Shown one piece after another: positions 25,391-34,674 of a stretch of DNA of 64,000 nt. The position numbers and the translations under genes were made by a program. The stretch is from Saccharopolyspora montiporae. GTDB taxonomy: Bacteria; Actinomycetota; Actinomycetes; Mycobacteriales; Pseudonocardiaceae. Under the pieces are notes generated by a model that saw only the letters and a list, made by a program, of their open reading frames with translations, searched no databases and had not been told where the DNA came from. Within the stretch, counting starts at the first letter, position 1. Each line of letters begins with the position of its first letter. The stretch covers positions 1 to 64,000 of the forward strand of contig NZ_JADEYC010000027.1 in NCBI RefSeq assembly GCF_015209505.1, in the 5' to 3' direction.

Positions 25391-26044
25391 CCAGCCGACG
25401 TGGTCGCGGAACCGCCCGGCAAGGCGGGCCCGCGGGAGCCGGCGCAGAAACTCCCGCGGGCCGTCGAAGTCGGGCATCTGCACCACCGCCGCCCCCACAC
25501 CGTGCGGATCGTGCGCGTCGGACCCCGCTACGACGGGGATGCCGCGTTCCGCGGCGAATTCGGCGGCGGCGGTGTTGTGCGCGGAGTCGCGCACCTTCGC
25601 GTTGCACACCTCCACCACGTCGAGCAGGCCGGTCTCGTGCAGGTGGCACAGGCCCGGAGCGCCGAGCCCGCGCCGGTCGGGGTCCATCGGATGCGGGGCG
25701 CTGACGAGCCCGCCCTGGGCGCGGATGCGGTCGGCCACCTCGTCGAGCCCGAGGACGTACGGGATCCGTTCGGTCAGGAACAGCCCGATGACCTCACCGC
25801 ACCGGGTGCGGATCTCCTCGCCGACCACGACCCGCGCGCCGATGCCGCGCTGCAGTGCCGCCCACGCCCCGTCCAGCGTGTGGTGGTCGGTCACGCACAC
25901 CACGTCCAGCCGGTGGGCGGCGACCCGCTCGGCGAGCTGCTCGATCGTGGTCACGGCGTCGCCGGAGTGCACGGTATGCAGGTGGCAATCCACCCGCACC
26001 CATCCCGGCGGCAGCGGACCGGGATCGGGCAGCTGCCAGGTCAT
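25382..26044 (-). CDS. PHP-domain metal-dependent phosphoesterase
   Basis: This 220-residue PHP domain has metal ligands in CHLHTVHSGDA, TDHHTLDG, APHPMD and AGSDAHDPHGVG. Stand-alone PHP proteins include histidinol phosphatase, 5'-3' exoribonuclease/nucleotidase and cyclic phosphate hydrolases. It overlaps the upstream SDR gene as ATGA and is therefore probably the second gene of a two-gene operon. A role in nucleotide or phosphate-ester metabolism is likely, but the SDR partner gives no clear hint. Confidence 0.85.
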   Translation of the reverse strand: MTWQLPDPGPLPPGWVRVDCHLHTVHSGDAVTTIEQLAERVAAHRLDVVCVTDHHTLDGAWAALQRGIGARVVVGEEIRTRCGEVIGLFLTERIPYVLGLDEVADRIRAQGGLVSAPHPMDPDRRGLGAPGLCHLHETGLLDVVEVCNAKVRDSAHNTAAAEFAAERGIPVVAGSDAHDPHGVGAAVVQMPDFDGPREFLRRLPRARLAGRFRDHVGWLV

Positions 26045-26952
26045 TGCGGGATTCGGCCGTCCGTGCCGGCGTTGTCCCGGGCGTGCGCGACGAGGTCGGG
26101 GACGATGTCATCGAGTTCGGCGGGGTCCCACCGCTGGTCGCGCTGCACGCCGGGTCCGGCGATCCAGCCCTCGGCGACGCTGATCGTGCCACCGCGCACG
26201 TTGAACACCCGGCCGGTGATGCCCTGGGCTTTCGGACCTGCCAGCCAGACCACCAGGGGGGCGATGTTGTCCGGGTCGGCGGCGTCGAACTCGCCCTGCT
26301 CGGCGCGCACCTGCCTGCCGAGTAGGTCGGTCATCCGGGTCAGCGCAGCGGGTGCGATGGCGTTGACCGCAATGCCGTAGCGCTGCATCTCGCGGGCGGC
26401 GATCACCGTCAGGCCGGCGATGCCCGCCTTGGCGGCACCGTAGTTGCCCTGCCCGGGGTTGCCGTAGATGCCCGAGGACGAGGTCGTGTTGATGACGCGC
26501 GCGTCCACGGCGCCGTCCCGCTTGGCCTTGCCGCGCCAGTAGGTCGCCGCATGCCGCAGCGGGGCGAACGTTCCCTTGAGGTGCACCCGCACGACGTCAT
26601 CCCACTCCTGCTCGGTCATGTTGAACAGCATCCGGTCGCGCAGGATCCCCGCGTTGTTGACCAGCACGTCCAACCCACCGAACTGATCCACAGTGGACTC
26701 GACCAATCGTTGCGCACCGGCGAAATCGGCCACGTCGTCGCCGTTGGCGACGGCCTGCCCGCCTTCCGCGCGGATCGTCTCGACCACCTCGCCCGCCGCG
26801 TCCGGGGAAGAACCGCTGCCGTCCACCTCGGCACCGAGATCGTTGACCACCACCTTCGCGCCCTGGCGGGCGAACTCCAGCGCGTGAGCGCGGCCGATGC
26901 CGCGCGCAGCTCCGGTCACGACGACGATCCGCCCTGCGGCGATACCGGCCAT
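26041..26952 (-). CDS. SDR of the multifunctional enzyme 2/HSD17B4 type
   Basis: This 303-residue short-chain dehydrogenase has TGAARGIGRAHA, the extended VNDLGAEVDGSGSSPD loop characteristic of peroxisomal MFE-2 dehydrogenase domains, NNAGILRD, a catalytic YGAAKAG, and an extra C-terminal tail of about 50 residues. It likely oxidises (3R)-hydroxyacyl-CoA or a steroid acyl-CoA. The hydratase and SCP domains of full MFE-2 are not fused. GGAGGAG lies upstream of ATG 26952, and a TTGACA promoter is located at 26997-27026. Confidence 0.86.
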   Translation of the reverse strand: MAGIAAGRIVVVTGAARGIGRAHALEFARQGAKVVVNDLGAEVDGSGSSPDAAGEVVETIRAEGGQAVANGDDVADFAGAQRLVESTVDQFGGLDVLVNNAGILRDRMLFNMTEQEWDDVVRVHLKGTFAPLRHAATYWRGKAKRDGAVDARVINTTSSSGIYGNPGQGNYGAAKAGIAGLTVIAAREMQRYGIAVNAIAPAALTRMTDLLGRQVRAEQGEFDAADPDNIAPLVVWLAGPKAQGITGRVFNVRGGTISVAEGWIAGPGVQRDQRWDPAELDDIVPDLVAHARDNAGTDGRIPQ

Positions 26953-26996
26953 GGGCTCTCCTCCCGACAGGCGCGGATGTCCGCGCACCTGCGGGC

Positions 26997-27026
26997 AACG
27001 TGCCGAGCCGCGCCGACGGGTGTCAA
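26997..27026 (-). promoter_or_regulatory. Promoter of the SDR-PHP operon
   Basis: On the minus strand a perfect TTGACA (27026-27021) is 18 bp from CACGTT (27002-26997), about 45 bp upstream of the SDR start. Confidence 0.5.
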
Positions 27027-27183
27027 GTCCTCTTGCCCGAATGGCCGCTGCGGGCGCGGCGCCGAACCGAATAAGATTCCAAAATTGTCGGCGGGGTTAC
27101 CGCATCCCGGTCTCCGCCGAGTCCGCCCGGCGGGCTGGCGCAACACCGGGCGGGCCCGCGTCGTTCAAGTGGGTCTGCCGCAC

Positions 27184-28668
27184 ATGGGTTCTCGCAACCG
27201 GTCCGAGCCGCAGTCGGCATATGCCTGGCGGGTGCTGTCGGTGGTCAGCCTCGCCAGCGTGCTCACCGGATTGGGCACGAGTTCGCTGAACGTGGCACTG
27301 CCGCAGGTGGCCGGGCATTTCGACGCCAGCGCCACCGCCGCGAGCTGGATGCTGCTGTCGTTCATGCTCACCACCACCTCGCTGATGGTGTTGTTCGGCA
27401 GGCTCACGGATCTGTTCGGCAGGCGCAGCATGTACCTGTGCGGCCTGGCCGTGTACGCCGCGGCGAGCCTGCTGCTGGGGTTCTCCCCGCACGAATGGGT
27501 CCTCATCGGACTGCGCGTGGTGCAGGCCGCCGGTGCGACGCTGCTGCTGACCAACAGCGCCGCGCTGGTGACCGCGGCGTTCCCGCGCGAGCACCTCGGC
27601 CGGGGTATGGGCATATACCTGGCGTCGTTTTCCGTGGCCCAGCTGCTCGGACCGGTGCTCGGCGGGTTCCTCAGCCACCGGTTCGGCTGGGAATGGGTGT
27701 TCTGGAGCAACGTGCCCGTCGGACTGTGCTGCCTGCTGTGGGGCGCGGCGGTGCTGCGTCCGTCTCCGCCCGCGGACCCCGATCGCGGGATCGACGCACT
27801 GGGCAACCTGCTCGTGCTGGCCTGCCTGGGCAGCTTCCTACTGGGCTTGGCACAGGTCGGCCAGTACGGCTGGGACCACCCGCTGGTGCTCGGTTCGTTC
27901 GCCGTCTTCGCCGTGCTGGCCCCGGTGTTCGCCGTCGTCGAGCGGCGCACCCGCCGGCCCGCGGTGGACCTGGCGCTGTTCGCCGAAGGGGGATTCTCCT
28001 TCGGCCTGGCCGCCGCGCTGTTCAACACCATCGCCCGGATGGCCGTGGTGCTGCTGATCGCCCTGTTCTACCAGGCGGTGCTGGCCGAGGACCCGGTCAG
28101 CGCGGGGATGAAGGTTCTGCTGCTGCCACTGACGACGATGGTGGCCTCCGCGGTGGCCGGGATGCTGCAGAGCAGGTGGCGGGCGCGCACCATCGCCACG
28201 ACCGGCTCCGCGCTCAGCGCGGCCGGACTCGTGGTGTTGGCTCTGGCGGTGACCCCGCAGGCGCACTACCCGCCGATCGCGGTCGGGCTCGTGGTGCTCG
28301 GCATCGGATCGGGGATGTTCATGCCCGCCAACGCCACCGAGGTGCTCGACCGCATCCCGCCGGGTCGGATCGGCATCGGCAACGCGATGCGGCTGGCGGT
28401 GCAGAACGTCGGCGTCATGCTCTCCACCGCGCTGTCGTTGACCATCATCACCGCGCCGCTGCCGGAAGCGCTGCGCGCGGCCGTCTTCGACGGCACCGTG
28501 CACGGGATCTCCGACGCCGCCGTGCAGCAGCTGGTGTTCGGCTACCGGATCGCGCTGCTGAGCATGGCCGTCCTGGCGCTGTGCGGCGTGGCCGCCTGCG
28601 CGGGGGCGGCCCGCGCGCTGCGTCGATCCCCGGCGCTGACCGGGGCCGGCACCGGCGAGCGCAGCTGA
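27184..28668 (+). CDS. MFS multidrug exporter (DHA2, 14-helix type)
   Basis: This 494-residue transporter has about 14 hydrophobic helices. It shows the DHA2 motifs LNVALPQVAGHF in helix 1, LFGRLTDLFGRRSMY after helix 2, and the antiporter motif C-like GPVLGGFLSHRFGWEWVFW after helix 5. It probably exports lipophilic toxins or a metabolite in exchange for protons. ATG 27184 begins just before helix 1; the long upstream extension of the frame is antisense to the SDR gene. A TAAGAT -10 box (27072-27077) gives a leader of about 100 nt. The stop is 9 bp from the convergent SCP2-like gene. Confidence 0.86.
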   Translation: MGSRNRSEPQSAYAWRVLSVVSLASVLTGLGTSSLNVALPQVAGHFDASATAASWMLLSFMLTTTSLMVLFGRLTDLFGRRSMYLCGLAVYAAASLLLGFSPHEWVLIGLRVVQAAGATLLLTNSAALVTAAFPREHLGRGMGIYLASFSVAQLLGPVLGGFLSHRFGWEWVFWSNVPVGLCCLLWGAAVLRPSPPADPDRGIDALGNLLVLACLGSFLLGLAQVGQYGWDHPLVLGSFAVFAVLAPVFAVVERRTRRPAVDLALFAEGGFSFGLAAALFNTIARMAVVLLIALFYQAVLAEDPVSAGMKVLLLPLTTMVASAVAGMLQSRWRARTIATTGSALSAAGLVVLALAVTPQAHYPPIAVGLVVLGIGSGMFMPANATEVLDRIPPGRIGIGNAMRLAVQNVGVMLSTALSLTIITAPLPEALRAAVFDGTVHGISDAAVQQLVFGYRIALLSMAVLALCGVAACAGAARALRRSPALTGAGTGERS

Positions 28669-28677
28669 GCGCGGCGG

Positions 28678-29118
28678 TCACTCCTGCTCGGGCAGCACGG
28701 CCGGGATCCGGGCGACGGCGGCCAGTGATTCCACGACGAAGTACACCGCGCGGAAGAACAGCAGCACGTCCCCCTCGACCAGCCGCATCCTGCGATACAT
28801 CAGCAACCGCCCCGGATCGGCACCGTCCAGCAGTTCCCGCCACACGGCGGGCTCGGCCGCCAGCACGTAGTCGGCCGCCGGGCTGCGCCGGATCTCCCCG
28901 CTGGTGCACGTGCCGCTCTTCCACTGCAACCGCAGGTAGGACGTCCCGGTGGCCCGGTGCATGCCCAGCGCCCAGGACGCCGAGTGCTCCCCGCGCACCC
29001 GCTCGATCCAGTCCCAGTACGTGTCGAGCTTGCCCGCGCGCACGGTCTCGTCCGGTCCGCGCTGCACGGCCTCGCGCGCCAGGCCAGCCCATCGCGGGGT
29101 GAACAGTTCCACGCTCAT
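28678..29118 (-). CDS. SCP2-like sterol/lipid-binding domain protein
   Basis: This 146-residue protein has a C-terminal half with the pattern of SCP-2 lipid-transfer domains: TSYLRLQWKSGTCTSGE, then AADYVLAAEPAVWRELLDG, then MYRRMRLVEGDVLLFF. The N-terminal third (LDTYWDWIERVRGEHSASWAL) is helical. It would bind a hydrophobic substrate in the cytosol. Its ribosome site GGAGGA overlaps the stop of the upstream di-iron gene, with only 3 bp between the two, so the product probably works with that oxidase-like protein. The family call rests on pattern recognition only. Confidence 0.6.
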   Translation of the reverse strand: MSVELFTPRWAGLAREAVQRGPDETVRAGKLDTYWDWIERVRGEHSASWALGMHRATGTSYLRLQWKSGTCTSGEIRRSPAADYVLAAEPAVWRELLDGADPGRLLMYRRMRLVEGDVLLFFRAVYFVVESLAAVARIPAVLPEQE

Positions 29119-29121
29119 CGG

Positions 29122-30075
29122 TCATCCTCCGGCGAGTTCGGGTTCGATCCGGCTGACCATCGCCTCCACGTCCGGCGCCAGCCCGATCCCGACGTCGGAG
29201 AGCTTCATCCGCAGCTGGCGGATCATCAGCGCCCGCACCTCCTCCGGTGTCCAGCCCAGCGATTCCAGCGCCAGCCTGCGGCTCGTGGCGCTGTTGATGG
29301 ACAGGATGGTGCGCAGCGTGTCGTGTACCTCCAGCAGCAACCGCGGATCGGCGTCCACCGACTCGCGCAGGAAGCGCATCCCACCCTGCACGTGCCGGGC
29401 CTCGTCGCGACAGGTGGCGGTGAAACCGGCGTAATACCCCGGCAGGAACCCGCGGTTGCGGCAGTAGCTCAACGTGATCTTCATGACCGACAGCGCCAGC
29501 ACGCCCTCGATCCAGAGGAAGTAGTTGGTGCCGTAGCGCACCCGCAGCACCGGGTTCTCCGGATCCCGGCGCAGCTCCTCGGCCTGGTAGGCCAACAGCC
29601 CGAACGGGCCGATGAACGTCTCCGAGACGTGCTCGAACGACGCGTCGAGCACGTCCTGGATCGAATCACCGGGCAGGCCCACCACTTCGCGGTAGAACCG
29701 GTCGAAGAACACGGTGTGCCGGGCCTCGTCCTCGATCTGGCTGGACATGAAGATCTTCGACTCCTCGCCGCCGCCGAGCATGAACACCGGCAGCTCCACC
29801 TCCACCTGCCGCTCGCCGTGGTGGAAGCCAGAGGAGATCGACACGAACGCGTCGCGCTCCTCCTGTGTCATCCGCTCGGCCCAGTCCGCCGCGTCGGCGG
29901 TGAAGTCGAGTTCGTAGACGTCCCAACGCTGCCGCAGATACCGGCGGTAGAGGTCGAGGTAGCCGGGCAACTTCTTGAGATCGCGGTGCACGTAGGCGAG
30001 CACGTCGTCGATATCGATACCGCCGATCGCGCTCAAGTCTGCCGCGTCGACGGTGTGCGGTCGGGTTCGCGTCAC
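29122..30075 (-). CDS. Ferritin-like di-iron protein, ribonucleotide reductase R2-like
   Basis: The 317-residue helical protein has two ExxH motifs, E117-A-R-H120 and E225-A-R-H228, plus E190 and an acidic residue near E88. These make the six ligands of a carboxylate-bridged di-metal centre as in R2 and R2lox. The position that holds the radical Tyr in class Ia R2 (His+4) is Phe124, and no large subunit is encoded nearby, so it is unlikely to be a normal reductase. An R2lox-type or N-oxygenase-like oxidase is more likely. GTG 30075 overlaps the MFS stop as GTGA and the SCP2-like gene follows by 3 bp, so a three-gene operon is clear. Confidence 0.75.
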   Translation of the reverse strand: MTRTRPHTVDAADLSAIGGIDIDDVLAYVHRDLKKLPGYLDLYRRYLRQRWDVYELDFTADAADWAERMTQEERDAFVSISSGFHHGERQVEVELPVFMLGGGEESKIFMSSQIEDEARHTVFFDRFYREVVGLPGDSIQDVLDASFEHVSETFIGPFGLLAYQAEELRRDPENPVLRVRYGTNYFLWIEGVLALSVMKITLSYCRNRGFLPGYYAGFTATCRDEARHVQGGMRFLRESVDADPRLLLEVHDTLRTILSINSATSRRLALESLGWTPEEVRALMIRQLRMKLSDVGIGLAPDVEAMVSRIEPELAGG

Positions 30076-31388
30076 GATTGCACCTCTCGTTCTGCAGCGG
30101 GTCCGCCGACCGGCGCCGCGCGGCGCCACGGCCCGCGGAACAGGACCGTCATCGGAAGGAACACCAGCAGGCACAGCAGCGCCACCACCAGCCACGCCGA
30201 CCAGCCAGACGTGGCCACCACCCGGGGCAGCGCCAGGACCACGAGCATCGCCACGATGCGGGTCAGGAACGAGAACACGCCCCAGGCACTGCCCTGCAGC
30301 CGCGGGTCGATGTCCTCGGTGTTCTCCGAGAAGTTGGCCATCCACGGCGCGTAGGCGGCACCCATGCCCGCACCCAGCAGCGCGCCGATGCCCACCAGCT
30401 GCCACAGCGCGATCCCGCCACCGCCCATGAGCACGACCAGCACCCCGGTCAGCAGCGCGGCCAACAGCGTGCCGCCCACCGCGAACGGTTTGCGCACCTG
30501 CAGCCGATCCGACATCCGGCCCACCAGCACGACCGTGGCCAGGTTCACGATCCAGAAGCAGCTCATCACCCCGGACGCCGCGGCAGCGCTGAGCCCGAAG
30601 GTCTGCACGAGCATGGTCTGGCCGAACAGCGACAGCGTCAGGTACAGCACCAGCCACACCGAGATGCCCACCACGTGCGCCCACACCACGCGGTGCTGGA
30701 ACAGCACGCGCATGCGCACCGGACCCGCTTGCTGCGCGGCGGTGAGCGCGTGCTGCTCGGTCTGCTGGATCCGCGCGCGCAGCTGCGGGGCCAGATCGGC
30801 GATGTTCGCGGCGATGACCAGGGACACCACCAGCGAGATCGTGCCCATGATGACGAACTGGGAGCGCCACGAGTTGTCGAACAACTGCAGCGTCATCCCG
30901 GCGACCGCAGCGGCCAGGAAGTTGGCGCCGACCGGCCCCCAGGTCCAGAACGCGAACGCTTGCGCCCTGCCCATCCGCGGGGAGAAGTCGCGCACCAGTC
31001 CCGCGGTGGCGGCCACGGCCATCCCGTCCACCACCGCCAACGCCGCCCGGGCCACCAGCAGTTCCGCGGCAGTGCCGACCAGGGTCATCCCGTAGCACAT
31101 GAGCGCGGTGACCAGCAGCAACGGGACGAGCAGCCGCACCCGGCCGACAGTGTCGGTGAGCCTGCCGCCGAGCATTCCGGCCAACGCACCGGCGACGAGT
31201 CCGACCGCCGAGATGGTGCCGTAGGTGACCAGGCTCAGGTCCAGATCGTCGAGCAGCAGCGGGACCGCCGGGGCGATCTGGCCCTCGTAGGAAACGATGA
31301 GGCTGGCCAGCACGGCCATGGTCAGGATCCGCATCCGCCGGCGCCCGGTCGGATACTCGGTGAGTTCGCGCAGGTAGGAGAGCCCCAT
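30072..31388 (-). CDS. MFS transporter in the di-iron protein operon
   Basis: This 438-residue 12-helix MFS protein has GMLGGRLTDTVGRVRLL after helix 2, GPVGANFLA in helix 5 and GRMSDRLQVRKPF after helix 8. It resembles metabolite or drug transporters without a clear subgroup. ATG 31388 follows GGGAG. As first gene of an operon with an R2-like oxidase and an SCP2-like lipid binder, it may import the hydrophobic acid they process or export the product. Confidence 0.8.
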   Translation of the reverse strand: MGLSYLRELTEYPTGRRRMRILTMAVLASLIVSYEGQIAPAVPLLLDDLDLSLVTYGTISAVGLVAGALAGMLGGRLTDTVGRVRLLVPLLLVTALMCYGMTLVGTAAELLVARAALAVVDGMAVAATAGLVRDFSPRMGRAQAFAFWTWGPVGANFLAAAVAGMTLQLFDNSWRSQFVIMGTISLVVSLVIAANIADLAPQLRARIQQTEQHALTAAQQAGPVRMRVLFQHRVVWAHVVGISVWLVLYLTLSLFGQTMLVQTFGLSAAAASGVMSCFWIVNLATVVLVGRMSDRLQVRKPFAVGGTLLAALLTGVLVVLMGGGGIALWQLVGIGALLGAGMGAAYAPWMANFSENTEDIDPRLQGSAWGVFSFLTRIVAMLVVLALPRVVATSGWSAWLVVALLCLLVFLPMTVLFRGPWRRAAPVGGPAAEREVQS

Positions 31389-31719
31389 TGCTCCCGCCCT
31401 TCTGCGGGGTCGGCGGTGCACCGCCCGACGTTGTCCGCCGCTGCGGCACTTCCCGTGAGCACCTCGGCGCCGCAACGATTTTCGTGATCGTGCGGACCGG
31501 GGCACTGCATCCCGAACCGCGCTCCAGAATTGCCCGGCAGCTCAGGGTCACCGGACGCGCACCCGGGTGTCAAGCACCGGCGCCGAGAACGCCCGCTCGG
31601 CGCAAGCACCGCGGAGCGCAGCCGATTCGTGCGATGACAGGCCGGGCCCGCCGGGTCTAGCATCGGGCCCGGCACGTGGGAACCCCCTGCACGACGGCGA
31701 AGTCCGGAGGGTGATCCGG
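31389..31719. promoter_or_regulatory. Divergent intergenic region with promoter for the UxaA-family gene
   Basis: No gene seen in 331 bp. Plus-strand ATGACA (31634-31639) and TAGCAT (31658-31663) with an 18-bp spacer form a plausible promoter about 57 bp before TTG 31720. No clear promoter was found for the minus-strand MFS operon. Confidence 0.45.
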
Positions 31720-33264
31720 TTGGCGTCCCCAGAACTCGGCCAGGTCGGTTTTCGGTTGCACGAGGACGATTCCGTCCTCATCGCGCGCACCGACATCGCA
31801 CCCGGCACCTACCGCGACGGAGCCGCGGAGCTGACCGCGGCCGATCCCGTGCCCACCGGGCACAAACTCGCGCTGACCGACCTGGCCGCAGGCGCACCGA
31901 TCCGCAAGTACGGCCAGGTCATCGGTTTCGCCGCGCGCGCGATCCGCGCGGGCGAGCACGTGCACACGCACAACGTCACCTACCGCGAGTTCGACCGCAG
32001 CCACGACTTCGGCGCCGCGGCCCGCCCCACCGACTACGTGCCCGCGGCGCAGCGGGCGACGTTCCGCGGTTTCCGGCGTCCGGACGGCCGCGTCGGCACC
32101 CGCAACTACCTGGCCGTGCTCACCACCGTGAACTGCTCGGCCACCGCCGCCAAGATGATCGCGCGCCGGGTGGAGACCTCCGGCGTGCTCGACGACTACC
32201 CGCACGTGGACGGGATCTGCCCGCTGACGCATACCCTCGGCTGCGGGCACAGCGGGACCGGCAACGAGGGCTTCGAGGTGCTGCGCCGCGCGCTGCGCGG
32301 ATACGCCGGGCACCCGAACATCGCGGGCCTGCTCGTCGTCGGGCTGGGCTGCGAGGTCAACCAGGTGCGCGCGCTCACCGACGACCTCCGGCTGCCGCCG
32401 GGCCTGCCGGTGCACGCGATGACGATCCAGGAGCTCGGCGGCACCAAGAAAACGGTGGCCGAAGGGGTGCGCCGTATCGAGGAGATGCTGCCGGTGGCCG
32501 ATGCGCACCGGCGCACCGAGGTGCCCGCGTCCGAGCTGGTGCTGGCCATGGAATGCGGTGGTTCGGACGGCTATTCCGGCATCACGGCCAATCCCGCGCT
32601 GGGTGCGGCCGCCGACCTGCTGATCCGCAACGGCGGCGCGGCCGCCTTCGGCGAGACGACCGAGATCTACGGCGCCGAGCACCTGCTGACCTCCCGCGCG
32701 GTCAGCCCGGAGGTCGGCCGCGCGCTCGTGGACCGCATCCGCTGGTGGGAGCAGCACGTGCAGCGGGACGGCAGCTCGATCAACAACAACCCCTCCCCCG
32801 GCAACAAGGACGGCGGGTTGACCACGATCCTGGAGAAGTCGCTGGGCGCGGCGGCCAAGGGCGGGACGACGAACCTCTGCGACGTGGTCGGCTACGCCGA
32901 GCCGATCAGCACCCGCGGCCTGGTGTTCATGGACACCCCGGGATACGACCCGGTCAACGCGACCGGGCTGATCGCCGGCGGGGCGCAGCTGATGTGCTTC
33001 ACCACCGGGCGCGGTTCGGCGTTCGGGTGCAAGCCCGCGCCGAGCATCAAGCTGGCCACGAACACGCCGCTGTACGAGCGCATGCCCGACGACATGGACA
33101 TCAACTGCGGAGCCGTGGCCGACGGGGCACGCAGCGTGGAGGAGATGGGCCGCGAGATCTTCGAGCACGTGCTGCGCGTGGCCTCCGGCGAGCAGACCTG
33201 CAGCGAGGAACTGGGCTACGGCGAGGAGGAGTTCGTGCCCTGGCACCTGTCCACGGTGCTGTGA
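31720..33264 (+). CDS. UxaA/GarD-family sugar-acid dehydratase
   Basis: This 514-residue protein has an N-terminal SAF domain (about 1-100) followed by the altronase/galactarate dehydratase catalytic region: GRVGTRNYLAVLTTVNCSAT, HTLGCGHSGTG, GLGCEVNQ, ECGGSDGYSGITANPALG, NNNPSPGNKDGG and FTTGRGSAFGCK. These enzymes dehydrate D-altronate or D-galactarate to 2-keto-3-deoxy acids using Fe or Mn. TTG 31720 is preferred: GGAGG ends 9 nt before it but touches the in-frame GTG at 31711. Its 3' end overlaps the convergent MFS gene by 49 bp. Confidence 0.87.
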   Translation: MASPELGQVGFRLHEDDSVLIARTDIAPGTYRDGAAELTAADPVPTGHKLALTDLAAGAPIRKYGQVIGFAARAIRAGEHVHTHNVTYREFDRSHDFGAAARPTDYVPAAQRATFRGFRRPDGRVGTRNYLAVLTTVNCSATAAKMIARRVETSGVLDDYPHVDGICPLTHTLGCGHSGTGNEGFEVLRRALRGYAGHPNIAGLLVVGLGCEVNQVRALTDDLRLPPGLPVHAMTIQELGGTKKTVAEGVRRIEEMLPVADAHRRTEVPASELVLAMECGGSDGYSGITANPALGAAADLLIRNGGAAAFGETTEIYGAEHLLTSRAVSPEVGRALVDRIRWWEQHVQRDGSSINNNPSPGNKDGGLTTILEKSLGAAAKGGTTNLCDVVGYAEPISTRGLVFMDTPGYDPVNATGLIAGGAQLMCFTTGRGSAFGCKPAPSIKLATNTPLYERMPDDMDINCGAVADGARSVEEMGREIFEHVLRVASGEQTCSEELGYGEEEFVPWHLSTVL

Positions 33265-34535
33265 TCGGCGGGCGGCAGCGGGCGGCGGCGCAGCAGCGTC
33301 ACCGCCCCGGTTGCGCCGGACACCCGGCGCGTCCACCGGATCGTGCGCCAGGCCCCGACGAGCAGCAGGGCCACCAGCGCGAGCATCGCCGCCCGGTACC
33401 GGTCGGCCGGTTCGAGGCCTGCGGCCAGTTCGAGCAGCACGCCCACCCCGAGCGCACCGAGCGCGGTCGCCGAGTGCCCGGCCGCGTTGACGATGCCGGT
33501 GGCGGTGCCCACCCCCTCGGCGGGCGCGTGCTCGCGCACGATCGCGAACGCCACGGTGGAGACCGGGCCACCGAAGGCGAACACCGCGAACGCCGCCACC
33601 ACGATCCCGATCGGCGGAGCGGGAGACCAGGTCAGCAGCACCAGCCAGCACCCCGCGTTGGCGGTGAGGTAGCCCAGCACCAGCGGGATCCGGGCCGCCG
33701 GGCGGGATCCGGCCAGCGCACCGACCACCGGCCCGCCCACGACCTGGCCGATGATGAGCACGCTGAGCACGACACCGGCGGTGCCCTCGGCCATGCCCAG
33801 CCCATCGACCAGGTAGGGATAGCCCCACAGCAGGGACAGCGCCCCGGAGGCGAACATGGTCGCGAAGTGCACCCAGAACGCCAGCCGGGTGCTCGGCCGG
33901 GCCCAGGCCGCGCGGACCTGGCTGCGCAGCGGGGGCCGCCGGCCGCGATCGGCGCGCGGTGCGGCGCCTTCCCGGACGAAGGCCGCGGTCAGCGCCGCGT
34001 AGGCGAGGGTGCCGAGCCCGGCGGCCAGGAACGTCGGGACCCAGCCGATCCGGTCGAGCACCGCGGCCAGCGGGAAGGTCGCGGCCACTCCGCCGAGAGC
34101 ACCCAGCGCGCTGGACGTGGTGGCCACCAGCGCGTACCGGCGGGCGCTGAACCCGGTGGCCACCAGGCGCAGCAAGCTCACCCACATCAGCGCGTCCCCG
34201 GTGCCGAGCACGGCGCGGCCCAGCAGCCCGAACGGGTACGACGTCGCCACGGCGAACAGCACCTGCCCGGTACCCAGCAGCAGTACGGCCAGGGTGAGGA
34301 TCCGGCGCGCGCCGAACCGGTCGACGAGCAGCCCGGTGGGCACCTGCATGCTCGCGTAGATGCCGACCTGCAGGACGGTGAACGCGCTGAGCGCAGCCGG
34401 TCCGACGGCGAAGCGGTCCAGGGCCAGCGGTCCGGCCACGCCGAGGCTTCCCCGGTGGAACACCGCGGCGACATAGGCGACCACCGCCACCGACCAGATC
34501 CACCACGCCCGCCGTGCCGACCGGTCGGCAGTCAC
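33216..34535 (-). CDS. MFS transporter
   Basis: This 439-residue 12-helix transporter has GLLVDRFGARRILTL after helix 2 and SLLRLVATGFSARRYA in the helix 4 region. GTG 34535 follows GAAGGGG. The last 16 codons run antisense to the 3' end of the sugar-acid dehydratase gene and form a polar tail that family members do not need. The pairing suggests, but does not prove, transport of a sugar acid or its product. Confidence 0.8.
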   Translation of the reverse strand: MTADRSARRAWWIWSVAVVAYVAAVFHRGSLGVAGPLALDRFAVGPAALSAFTVLQVGIYASMQVPTGLLVDRFGARRILTLAVLLLGTGQVLFAVATSYPFGLLGRAVLGTGDALMWVSLLRLVATGFSARRYALVATTSSALGALGGVAATFPLAAVLDRIGWVPTFLAAGLGTLAYAALTAAFVREGAAPRADRGRRPPLRSQVRAAWARPSTRLAFWVHFATMFASGALSLLWGYPYLVDGLGMAEGTAGVVLSVLIIGQVVGGPVVGALAGSRPAARIPLVLGYLTANAGCWLVLLTWSPAPPIGIVVAAFAVFAFGGPVSTVAFAIVREHAPAEGVGTATGIVNAAGHSATALGALGVGVLLELAAGLEPADRYRAAMLALVALLLVGAWRTIRWTRRVSGATGAVTLLRRRPLPPADHSTVDRCQGTNSSSP

Positions 34536-34674
34536 CGCCCGCCCCTTCCGCTCTCGATGTCGCGGCACGATCCGCCGCACGTCCATCGTCTCGCCCGGCG
34601 GACGGAAAAGCAGCATGCCGTCGGCCACATTCCCGGAAGACGGGAACGCCAGCGTCCTCAGTGGACGATTCGGG

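Noticed and set aside
29131..29152. GGTTCGATCC resembling a tRNA T-arm
   Set aside because: It lies inside the di-iron protein coding sequence and no acceptor stem, D-arm or anticodon arm surrounds it.
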